Positions 1 to 12,300 of a stretch of 64,000 bases of DNA are shown piece after piece. Source of the DNA: Symsagittifera roscoffensis (lineage: Eukaryota; Xenacoelomorpha; Acoela; Convolutidae); assembly GCF_963678635.1 (NCBI RefSeq), contig NC_087066.1:63060282-63124281 (forward strand), given 5' to 3'. The first letter of the stretch is position 1. The number at the start of each line of letters is the position of its first letter. The notes beneath the pieces are model-generated. The model saw nothing but the letters and a program-made list of their open reading frames with translations. It did no database searches and had not been told where the DNA came from. The translations under genes were made by a program, and so were the position numbers.

Positions 1-15
1 TTTGACTTTTTGTAG

Positions 16-388
16 GGTGCCTGATTTTGACATGGCCTTTGAACTCTGCAGCGCTGCAGAGAGATCGGACCTGACCTCCAGAGTGCACCTTCTCAAAGGC
101 CAGTTCCTAGAAGATCAGGGTCAGTTCCAACTAGCCGAAAACGAATTCATAGCAGCCAATAAGCCAAACGAGGCGCTTCTTATGTACATTCACGAGGGTA
201 TGCTGGACGCGGCCCAGAAAGTGGCGGACGCGCACTGCACTGTGGAGGAGAAGAACCAAGTGTACACAGCCCTGGGTAATAAGAAGTTCGAAAAGGGAGA
301 CTATGACTCAGCTGAGAAACTGTTCCTGAAGAGCGAAAATGTAGAGCATCTAGTCTCTCTGTACCTCGACGTCAACAGATTGGACAAG
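16..388 (+). CDS. IFT172: IFT172 exon a (TPR-like solenoid)
   Basis: Acceptor TTTTTGTAG ends at 15 and donor AAG|GTTGAG follows 388; the exon ends in phase 0. It encodes about 124 residues of repeated helical pairs, including FLEDQGQFQLAENEFIAANK, EALLMYIHEGMLDAAQKVA and EKGDYDSAEKLFLKSE. The pattern matches the IFT172 segment where a 'LEDEG-F-EAE-EFI-A-KP-EAVLM' motif is typical. This is the best conserved long exon. The reading frame continues 15 nt past the donor before a stop, as expected for intron. Confidence 0.92.
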
Positions 389-3300
389 GTTGAGAATAAA
401 TGAATTTTTTGCCCAATTCTCTCCATGCGATGTGCACGGTATTTTGTTCTCCCGTTCCGATAGTGTTAATGAAGTGGAGCCTTTTATCTCCTCCCATCTC
501 ACTCAAAAATCAGAGATATGTACTTCTAAATACAATTGTAGGTAGTCGGAGTGGATTATACAGTTGGGTAGTAGCTCTTCATGAAAAAATTGAATATTAT
601 AAGATCAAGCGGACCACAGTAAAATACTACAACTGGACCTTGGTTTAGTGTTTCTATTATCTTTTTTTGATAAATTTATTAGTGAAGAAGAAAAATCTAC
701 TTTGGCGAAATGTTGAACAATGCATTACCAGGTCCACGACCTGGCTGACCGAGGATACTTGAGTCCAGAGCAGCTGAACAACCTCTCGGCCATGCGCAGA
801 AGAGACCCAATAGGTGTCGGAGCGTCTGGGGGTGCTGGTGCAAGCATGGGTATGGGGGCGGGGGGAGACGCCTCTTCTATGAGTGGGGCTAGCAAAATAG
901 TTGAAGCGAATAGGCTGGCGTCTAATACCAGTAGTCCACATGATATGAGAGAGGGATTGAAGTTGTTGTTTTCAATCACATCTTATGACGTCACAGCTAC
1001 TGCCACCGCTTCAGTGGACGAGCAGCTGCTGCATTATAATCAACAGGTAGGATCAAATAAATAAGATGCACCGCTTAAAATCTTGTCCTGCAACCAATAG
1101 TAATTACATTGCGTTTATTTTTTCGATGATTGTATTAATTGCACACTTGTTTGTTAAGGCGATGAAGTTGATAGAAACACTGTGTGTGCAGAACGGGGGT
1201 CGCTTTGTGGAGAATCTGGCCCTGAAGGAGGGAGTGGCGAGGGACTCCAATGGACAGAACTACAATGGACCTCTGTTAAGCGAAGTGGTCTCAACTGTAC
1301 TCTCCAGACAAACCAGTCTGCACGGGGACTGGAAAAAAGTAGGCTTATTGACTCTTTTTTATTTACTTTGCATTTCAGTTTTCTAATGCCCTATAGATTG
1401 TTTTTTTTCAAGGAAAGATTCAAATTTGTTCATGCCTGATGATTATAAAGAATGATTGATTGTTTATCACTTTTGAATGATCGACTTTGTCACGGTGAAA
1501 TAAACTTGTTTTTGATACTTTGCATTGTAATATACTCATTCGGCTTTAACGTAGAACACAGTTCATGTAAACAATAGTAGTTGGTTGCTGTAAAACGTTC
1601 TAAGTGAAGACTGAATCATGAGGTAAATCAAGTTTTTCACGGCCTTAATAAAAGTTTTTGCTATTAACGGGCTTCAATTACCCTTGCGATAAGCAAGGGT
1701 ATTGCAATCGGGTACTGGACTTTTTTCCGTAAGCAATTTTGTTCACTGAATGGTCAAAATTAGAAATGGTAAATTTAGGTTCAGTTCATAATCAATTCAA
1801 ATTTCTTTTCCTCTCCGGAACTTTGGGTATGGACGTAACGGATGCGCATGAAACGGCAAAGGTCCTCGGTGCGAATCTGACACAACAGGTTTTTTCCAAA
1901 CATGAAATAGTCCTTTTCCAATAAAAAATTGTCAGCTTATTATTGTCTGCTTCTGTTTTGTCGGCTTAAGTGCCAAATTGTAGAATTGTTTTTTTACGGT
2001 TTTTTAAACATAATTCTTGCTTTTAGTGTTCTGATTTACTTCTGCTTTTTGTATTTTACTAAGTTTTTTCGCTTAAAAACTTATTTTGACCAAATAATTT
2101 CGGCCTCTTTTTTTATCGGCTTAGTGCCTAATTTCGAGTCATTTCAATGGAAACATTTTTATGCTCACTTCTGGATCACAGAAAATGCTAAAAAAAAATT
2201 TAATAGAAATAATAGTTTTTCATGACAATTTTTTTAAGTTTTTTTTTCCGGCTTGATAGGTTTCGGCTTATATAATATACGCTTGTTGGCCTCATTTTGT
2301 TTATATTGCCTCAAAAAGTTTGTGTGTGTGCGTGCCTGTGTTTTGAGGGCGAAGGGCACTCGATAACTTTTATTAGTCTTAAATTTTTCGGCTTTTTTCT
2401 TTTGTTTTTGGTTTTATAGGTTTTGATCTGTATTATATCGGCTTAGAGGCCTGATTATTTAATTTGACGAGCAAATAAAGTTTTTTGAGTGTTTGTGTGT
2501 TTTGAAGGTGAGATGGATTTATTAATTAAGAGGTGTGTTAATTTCACATTCTATTGTCTTGGATCTTAAACGCCGATCTCTTTAGGGCGTGTCTCTCTGT
2601 CTGAACCTCTACAATGCCCTCTCCAAAGTCAGTCAAGTGGAAGAAGGAGACAGGTATGTTGGAATTAGTTTTACTAATTTAGTTCGAGAGCATTCTGTTT
2701 TGTATTGAAAAGATTTTTTTTAGTTGACTTGTTTAAAAAAGATCGGATGTTTCTTTCCCTCGCGGATAAAGAGTCTTAAACATCCCGATTGTTCGACTCT
2801 TTAAGGATGAGCATGCAGTTCTTAACGAGGGGAAAAATAATGAGGGGAAAAATAATTGTTCGACTCTTTAAGGATGAGCATGCAGTTCTTAACGAGGGGA
2901 AAAATAATGAAACTTTTTTGGTTAGTTTTCTGGTCACACTCAAGTAACGATCACGGATCACGGCTGGCCTCAAACAGCCGACTGAGAAGCGAAAGCGTAT
3001 CCACATCACCACCACCCTAAACCCAAAAAAAAACTTTTTGCACAGTGTTTAAAAACTTTAATAGGAAACTTACGTTTCTTAGCACATGGATTGCTGTTTT
3101 TGATTACTCTAATGATTTCTCTGAGGCAATTGGAATTCTACTTCAAAATGCGGATTGCATGTTCCAAGGGTTTCAATGGCAAACTTGACCTTAAAAAATA
3201 TTTTGGTTGTGAATTATAATAGTGCAAACCATGTTTACGTGACCACAGATACGTGGAGTATGCGGTGAAGTTTGCATGTGTGCACCAGCAGTTCTCTGCT

Positions 3301-6300
3301 GCACAGAAGATAGTGGACCACGCGTATGAGGATGACCACCCGGTGGCACTGCAGTTGTTCGCCCTCATCAAGCAGCAGGCGGTGGCAGCCTCCAGACAGG
3401 AGGGAGACATGGAAGGGGTAAGAGAAAAAGTCTACTGAAGTATAGATACCGGACCAAATCACGAAATTCACTAATCGGTTGGGGCCATTGTTTTTCATTG
3501 CTAGGTTGGTTGTTTTAGCGCTGAAAGCCAGTGCAAACGCAAGTAGGGCATTTTGATTTTTTTTAGTTAAGGTCGGAATATGAGTCACTTGACTACAGTT
3601 CAGTTTTAATGAGCTGAGGATTAAAAGTTCATTTTTTGCCCCATGTTTTTGTTCCGACCATTCTCAAAAGAGTGGAAGGAATTCTGGCGTAGGATTGATT
3701 TTTTCCACAGTCAACTTTGTCGGCCTCGGAGAAAGCCCATATCAACTCTTTTTCAGTCTCAGTCGCGATTAGCATTTCCTTGAAGTTTTTTGTGTCGTGA
3801 AAAAACTTGTCTGAATTTTTGCTTTTCAGACTCCTCGCATTTAGTCATTTTTGCGGTGGATGATTTTTTGATTGAGAACATATAAAGGGTTGGTTAATTA
3901 TTTTTTTTTGCAATGATAACTGGTCGGAACTGTAGAAACCGGGTATTCTTGCTTTTCTTGTTACTGGTATTACTTTTTGTTGTGCTTGAAGTCCTTTCTT
4001 CAAGTATTAATTTGGGAACATAGATTGAATCTATAGACTAGCGTCAGTTTAGTGTCTTATTAAGAACCTTTTTTTTAAACTAGCGCCAGCTGTTTATTAT
4101 TAAGAACCTTCTTTTTTTCTAACCTAAGTCACGAATATTGCTGCAACTTTTGGGGCACCTTTTTAGCTTTTTGATAACATGTGCTTTGACATTCGAATTT
4201 TAATAAGTTAACCCAGTTGATGCATTTTAATTCATCAAATGAACCGAAAAAAGCTATTTGTTCCAAACATAACCATAATGAAAACTCGATTTCAGAAAAT
4301 TTTTAACTCAGTATATCTCGCAATATTTTGAAATGCATAATTTATATATGTGGTTTTATGCTTTGCGATTTGTTACATGCAAAGTTAGTGTGGATGCCTT
4401 CAGTTTGTTATTTTCCAAATTATTAATTGCAAAATTGAGTCTACTTATATTTGGTGCTGAATCGCATTGGCAATTTGTTAGCATATGTAGCTGCTTTATT
4501 CGTGACTAGTGTTTGTCGGTTATTAAGCTTGAGTGGCTGAGGGGTTAGTGCATGAGACTTAAAATATCTTGATTGCAGTAGGTTGCAGATCGAATCCTAG
4601 ACCTAGACGAATTTATGCCAATTCGAGGCTTATTTCTATTTTTTCTTTTGACACTTTCTAGAGCTGCTTTTTGTCGTGTTCTCGCTAGTGTTTGCGAAGT
4701 GAAGCATCGCCTCCGTGTCAATATTTGTTTTGTTCCATATTTGTGAAAAAGTAAATAAAACACATTGACTGCTAAAAGTGAAGTGATAAAACACAGGTAC
4801 TGAGAATCTACAAATAAAAAGTTTTGTTTACTGAAAGCAATTTCCGATTTCAATTCTGGCTAATTGTTTGTTTAAGCTTGTGGCTATGGGAGAGGGATTC
4901 GACGACCTCAAACAGACTGGAGACTACGCCAAGTACCTAGACCTAGTGCACAAGAAGGACCGAGAAAACGTAGCAACTACTTCTAATTATATTTAACTAA
5001 AAATGAAGCCTAATGGCTCAAATTAATTATTTATTTGTCGAACACAAAAACTTTTAAAAGCGGTCTTTGAAAAATACGAATTGTCAACTGTGAAAAGATA
5101 TTAATTGAGACCGTGAGTCTTTTCATGTGCTGTCGACCCTTAGTCTAATTCAGTCCTTGTTTTAGGGTACGAACAATATGCCAGGTGCACTGAGGAAGTG
5201 TATCAGGAGTCTACTGGACCAGGTGGAGGAGGGAGGGGAGAGTAAGCGCAATGCGAACATGTCCAAACTGTTCAGTGTCATTGAGGACTATGGACCACTG
5301 GCTGACAACAACAGTCCAGATGTGCGCAATGTCTACAAGGTCAGTCGCAACCAAAACAATGAGCTGACTCTAGATCACGAAAAATTAATGTTTTATAAAT
5401 TCTTAACGATGGTAAATTAGCTTTCGAACTAACCTAGTTTGAGACTTAATTTTAGAATTGATGAAAAATAAGTGGAAAAAATGAAACAATTGAAAAAGTA
5501 AACATACGAAATGTTCGGCTTGTGTTCTTGATAAATGACTCGAAGAATTGCTTTTTTTAAATATAAAGAAATTATTAATCGCTTGCATTTTTTTATTACG
5601 CCAAATTAGCAGCGCTTTTTCATTTGCCAGTGAGCTATTTTACAATTGTACCGATTTTTTTGCTTTAACTTCGGCGGTGTAAGTGCAGCAGGCTAGAGGA
5701 CAAATTTCTCGCCAAGGGCACTATGTAATAGTTGTTTGTGTGTATAAAGGCTATTATGGAAAAGTTGACGTCTGCTCCCATGCCTGGCTGTGAAGTGCTG
5801 AGTGTGCAGCCGGAAGACTACAGGCCAGCCCAGTTGAGGAACGAGTGGACGGTAGAGTACGGACACTTTGACAAATTGCGCAAGATACTACTCAAGGAGG
5901 TGAGTAGTGGTAGTAGTAACAGTCGCCCCAGAAGATTCTTAGCTGGCTAGGGGTGATAAATTAATTGCATTCGTCAATGTATATTGGTTAATTATGAAGC
6001 TACATTGTTTTGATTGATAATAATTTCGGCGAGAGGTCAAAAAATAAAAAAAATTTTAGTTCATTAACCATGACACTGATAATCAAATGAGTTGTACAGG
6101 TCATTACCCTAGAAGGCTTAATGTTGGTAGGAGGTAATATCTGCATCTATCAAGCGAGAGAGCGCGTCTTTAAAAATGCTTTTGGTCCAAAGTTGATCTG
6201 CGGGGTACAATTGTCCATTTCTGAGAACTCATCAGACATGCAGATCGATATTTATTGTCTGCTTAATAAGAATAAATGTAATAGGAAACAATAACGACCA

Positions 6301-9300
6301 CAAAGAACATCCCAAGTTTATGAACAAAATTTGTTTGTCATGTCAGGTGGATAGCAATGCCTATTCTGGAGAGATGCTGAATCTGCTCTCGACTCACTTC
6401 GTCATTGCGCACTTGAGTGCTAACAGGGCCGCCTGCATGACTGCCTCAAAACTGTTCCCTCTTGCAGCCAAAATTACCATGGCCCTCACCATGTTCATAC
6501 ACGAAGTGCCGGCTGACAAGGTGTTTCTGGAAGCGGGCCTGGTCACCCGTCTGGCCTCAATGTCAACCAGCGAGGACATACCGGTGAGTTACTCTGATTA
6601 AAGTTGTTAATTTTTTGTTGGTGATGAACGGAAATGACTTCTTATTTGCTTAAGTGCTTTTTTTGAATAGCTACATTTGCTATTTAGTTTCGCGTTTTAC
6701 ATAAGCGAGCGTTAAAGTGCTAGTACGAACCTTCTTTTTAAAAAATCAAACTCGCAAATTAAAGTGTTCATTGAGAGTGTTCACTTATTTGGTGGAACTT
6801 TTGCTATAATCACCATCTGTAGAATTTGAAATTTCATAGCATCTGTTCTCTGCTTCATTTGTGACTAGTGTGTATGATTTATTAAGCGTCTGTGGCGGAG
6901 TGGTTAGTGCGTGAGTCCCATAATCTCTAGGTCGCAGATCGAATCCGAGACGTTGCACTCATGTTTTCTTTAAAAGGTTGACTTTACTTTTCAATTATTA
7001 ATTAGCGACAGGAGTCTCATTCATTTCGGTCATATTAGTTTTTAAGAGTAATGAACGTAGTGAGTACTTTTAGATAGGTCTTTGTGATTTTTTTTGTTTT
7101 TTCGGGAAAAAGTTTTAAAATTTGACTCAGTTTTTTTTCGGTTTGACTAATTTTTTCAGTTCATTTCGTTTCTTTTGTTAAAAAGAAAGGCAAACTCGAC
7201 TATCGAACTCGGCTTAATCGGTTTTGGCTTATTTGATATCGATGAGTACATACATGTTTTTCATGGAAACTATCTAGACAGCACATGTATTTTTTCTAAT
7301 AAGTTTTTGCCAAACAATATTAGTTGATTTTCAGATGATTAGCTGTCGGCTTTAATTCTGTTGGCTTATTTACCTAATATTTTGTTACCTACACCGAAAC
7401 TACTAAAGATATCGAAAAGATTCGGCCCCAAATCTAAATTTTCGAATGCTCAATTTTAACCCCACTTGGTATTTTCGGTTTTAATTTTTTTCTAGTTTTT
7501 TCTTCAACAGTAACAAAGTTTGAAGTCCTCTTTGATAGTTCTTGAGTCTCTTGCTTTATAAAATCCTATAATTGCTGTATCGCAGAAGATGCGAAGCTCA
7601 GCTTCGCCTCTATGTCAATATTAAGATCGGAAAAGGCGCCAGGAATGTCAACTGACCATAAGTTTAAAACGTGGATATTCAGCTCTTAAGAGTTCCTCGT
7701 CGAAAGTTTTCAGTTGTCAATTTATGTAGTAAAGACACTTATATTGACCGAGTTGATTTTTTTTTCACTTCAAATTTGATCTTTTGCCGTTTGAGTGTCA
7801 ATTTCTTGTATTAGCAAGTGGCTCGAATCTCTCCTTCGCCTCGTGTAAAAATTGATTTAATCATTGTGCAATGTGTTTGGTGTGATATGATACCAATCAA
7901 GAGAAAATGACCAAAGATTGTATTTCTAACAGAAGCGAAGAAAAGTTTTCGCTATCATTATCAGGTCAAAAAGTCCTACTATTTCATCTCAATGTAAGTA
8001 ATCATTAATTTTTTCGATTCTCTGGTCAAAAGTTGTTTTGCTTCCACTTGCAGTATGAAAAGATATCATTCTCGCATTCTTTCAAAGCTAATTAAAGATG
8101 AAGAAATCGAGATTTGTTTGTGTTATTTGAGTTCTTCAGTATATGATGTTTGTGTTGGTGTAGGAGGAGCGTAAAGCGTATCTGCGCAAGATGGCGTTTC
8201 TGTTCATTAACACCTTCATCGACACGGTGGAGCAGGCAATGGAGGGCGAGACTGACTTCTCCTCGGAGTACTTGGGAGACCTGGAGCCCATCAGAGAGAG
8301 GGGAGAGATCCTGGTGCCCAAGAACGCCAATCAATGTGTGCTCAAGGTCAGCCTAGCTTTCAATCCATTTTTTTGATTTCGTATCTTAACGAACCATGAT
8401 GCTTGTCCCTTAAATTGGTCGTGCAATCTTAGCTTGTTGCATATTACGATTTATTGACTTCTGTAGCTCAATTAGCTCAATTTACTGGACAAAAATAAAT
8501 ATTGGCTATGTAAAATCAAATGAAAACAGTTTTCAAATATGGCGTGCGCTTTAGTGTTATGAACGAAGTCATTTATCTCTTATTTTGGTCGTGTGGTTTT
8601 TGTTTATTTGTTTTCCCTGGAAAAACGCTTAAAATTTGTTCACGCTCAAATTTGATGTTTTTTTTTGCGGTTCGACTTTTGATTTTCTTTGGTTCAATTC
8701 AAAATCATTTGCTTAAAAGGAACGCGAATTATGCATTTCAATAACGAAGGTGCAAATGGCACAAAAAAGCTGGGTCAAATTTCAGTTTCACAAGTTGATT
8801 CAAGTTTTCAGAGTTCACAGCGGAATAAAACATTTACATATTGATTCAGTTTTTTCCAAAAATAATCGTTCTTTTTTAAGAGTCGATGAACGGAGTTCAG
8901 ACTTTTATATAGGTCGCGATGATTTTTTTTAAAAAGTTTTCTGGGAAAAGCTCAGGCTCAAATTTACTTTTTTTTGCTGTTTGGCTTTTGATTTCTTTCC
9001 AAGTTTAGTTCATTTCTTTTGGTAAATGGAAGGCAAACTCCACTATTGAACAGCGAAAGTTAAAAGATCGCTAAAACGTGATTGACTTCTAGTTTCAAAA
9101 ATGGTATTTAATATTCGGATTTCCCAGCAAAATAAAAAGTTTACCTATAGTTCCATTTTTCTCAAATTGCGTTGATATTATCGGCAAAGTGCCGATCTTA
9201 AATTGTTCTAGAAATTCAAAGAGCTTTAAGGTATCTATTTTTTCTTTGAACTTCGAAAGTTGAGATTTAAAAAAAAAGAAAACAAGTCTGTACTCATTAC

Positions 9301-12300
9301 TCTTTTCCAACTGTCAGTTGGCTTTTTTATAATCCCATGTTAGTTGACTCTTTTCCAACTGTATGTTCTGAAAAATTGAAAAAGGAAAACGGTTGTTCTC
9401 TTTTCGAGCTCATTTTTTTCGACTTTGGGTTGATTGTGATAATGACAATTGTTTCATTAATCGGGTGTATTTTTTTAGGACGAGGCGGTGTTTGAGGCTC
9501 TGAAGGACTGGGTTTTGACGGTGTCGATGGACAACTCGATCGACTTCTCCAGCGACATGAACATCGCCAACAATGCCGCTTCAACCTCACATGGGGCACC
9601 ACAGGTGTTCGAGGCATGTGCAGGCAGAGACGACAAGATATGCTGCATCACAGGTAACGAGATTATACTGATGATCTCTCACCTCTTATTCCAATGCTCT
9701 TCAAATGACTTGGCCAGCTGCTAAGCAAACACGAATAGTAAATCTGACAATAGTTTTCTTATGTTTTAACGGGGATTGTTGAATAGGTCCCTCTTAGCTG
9801 TCACGCTTATGGAAGTAAAATAATTCTATCAAATGATGGCGAGAAAATGTTCAGAAATTAATGAAAAGCTACCATGAAATGCAGCAATGCTTGCTGAAGT
9901 CTTTGTTTGTTGAGCAAATGTTCAGAAGTTATTGAAAAGCTACCACGAAATGCACCAATGCTTGCTGAAGTATTTGTTTGTTCCGGTCAAAAAAGAACTT
10001 GATCTTTTCAATTACGATGGCCAAAGTTGATTGCTAACTGTTCTATCGAATATTTAGGATCCGGCTCTTAGGAAAAGTGTTCTTTTTTGCATGTAGGCTA
10101 CCCTATAAGGAAAGGAGGTGGTGGAGGTGCAGATATCCGTTCAGTGGGAAGCTTTTCGTTCTCCCTCAACAACTCAGACAGAGGACTCCTACAAACAGCC
10201 AAGGTGAGAGAAAAGATAATACACTGTTTCTGGTCAAGTTGCAATATCCAAGAGCAATACGTGGAAAGTTACGGCAATTTTTTTTTAGTCATTACGACGA
10301 TTCAATCCGAGACCAGCCAAATAGTTTTTACTTTGACATACGAAACTAAGTCAGATTTTTTTCTGTTTCGTTGCGTTTATTGACTCTTTTCCTTCTGTCT
10401 GCTGGCTAAGTTTTTTTTTGTACATATGCACTTTCTCAGGGAGATTGCTTTTGCAATTTCTAACTAAAAGCATAAACTCAAAAATAGGATCAAAAGGTAT
10501 TTGACGTGGGATAACTTTCGTAAAATTATGAGAGGTTGTTGGTTGCAATTTGGATTACAGTGCTGATTTAAATTAACCGGACAAAAAGCGTTAAACCTGA
10601 AATTTAAAACGCGTTTTTCTCAAATTGGGTTGAGTTTAGGTGAAAACTTATGAGGACAAAACTTGCTTAAAATTATAGCAGAATTAAAATGGTGTAATTT
10701 GTTTTGCGAAATTCGGGCCCAAAATTTTACCCCAAAAATGGGTCATTTTGGCTTTTCTTATTTAATCAAAAATTACGCCAAAAATAACCAGTCGATCACA
10801 GACATAATTATATCAAAGTGAGCCCCTTATTTAGCCCAACAAACTTTAAGAAGGTTTTATTCTCCAAAACATTGTATAAGATAATTTATTTTTGTTTGAT
10901 AGACAAAAAAGGTCGTTTTTACTATAAAAAATACCAACTATTTATTTAAACACAATTTTTAAACGATTTACAATTTTTTTTGGAGAATAAACCCGTCTTA
11001 AAGTTTGTTGGGCTACATAAGGGGCTCACTTTGATATAATTATGTCTGTGATCGACTGCGTATTTTTTAAGCGTAATTTTTGATTAACTGAGAAAAGCCA
11101 AAATGACCCATTTTTGGGGTAAAGTTTTGGGCCCGAATTTCGCAAAACAAATTACACCATATTAATTCTGCTAAAGCTTTAAGCAAGTTTTGTCTTCATA
11201 AGTTTCACCTAAACTCAACTCAATTTGAGAAAAACGCGTTTAAATTTGAAGTTTAGCTCGTTTTGTCCGGTTAATTTAAATCAGCACTGTAGTTATTGTG
11301 CGCTTTATTTGTGAGTTTTTTCTGATGTTCAAAGTATTAGTAGCGAATTAACATGCTAGTGTTAAATTACAAGTGGTCGTGGAGCAGATGTGAGAACGTG
11401 ATAATCCTTATCTTGTCAATTTCCTATGTTTATTTTACACACTCTTTTTTTAGGTGTATTTTAAAGATTTAAAATACACTAGATTTACAAGATGTATTTT
11501 AAATCGTTTCCTTATTTCACTTGTTTTGCCTGTTTAGAGCTTTTTTTTTGCTTTTTCCTCGTTTTTTTGCGAAGCGCAGCTTCGCCTCTGTCTTACACTT
11601 GCGAGCTTTGTATTATCTTACAAAGTTCATTGTGTTGTTCGGACTTTCGAAGACAACGAAATATTTATGCTTAGGGTGGTCCTTTTATTTTTGAAAGTTT
11701 ATTAAATCAACTATTATTTCGAATGGTGCAAGGAAAAGTTTTTCGTTGCTTGTTCACAGTTGTCATCCTGTGTTTTTTTCTTCAAACATCTCATATTCTT
11801 CGAAATAATATGCAAATGGTGTCGAAATTCTAATATCATAGGAGTCAGTTATGCGCGATGAAAGCCCCAGTTTACACCGTGTGAATATTTAGAATGCCAT
11901 TCCAATTGTGTAACCGTCCTCAACGCCGAGGGATTGCCATTTGGATCTTGTGCCTCTGATGGAAATGTTGGTTGCTCTTAGAATAGCGAATGAAATTCTA
12001 CATCTCACCCAGCACATGACATGACTATATGGGCGGTCCCATTTTGATGCCAGACCATCTGCTAGTCGTTTGAGGAAAAACGTGAACTCCGGTGCCAAAA
12101 CACCATCTATTGAAGTGACAAGTGGAGTGAAAGACAAGTGCTTTTCTTCACAAGCTGGTCCATACTTATTTTTCTTCTCAATCTCTGCAGTTTTCAGTAC
12201 ATTCATGGGATTGCGGTTTTGGTAAGACGGAGCGGCAGTGTCTGTAACACGGATGTCGAACGATGCAGCCGACTGTCTATCCCAAACCCCACGAGCTGAA

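Noticed and set aside
4533-6960. Functional tRNA genes at 4533 and 6892
   Set aside because: A and B boxes are present but the acceptor stem and 3' end do not pair, and the surrounding sequence is shared with dispersed repeats. SINE-like origin is more likely.
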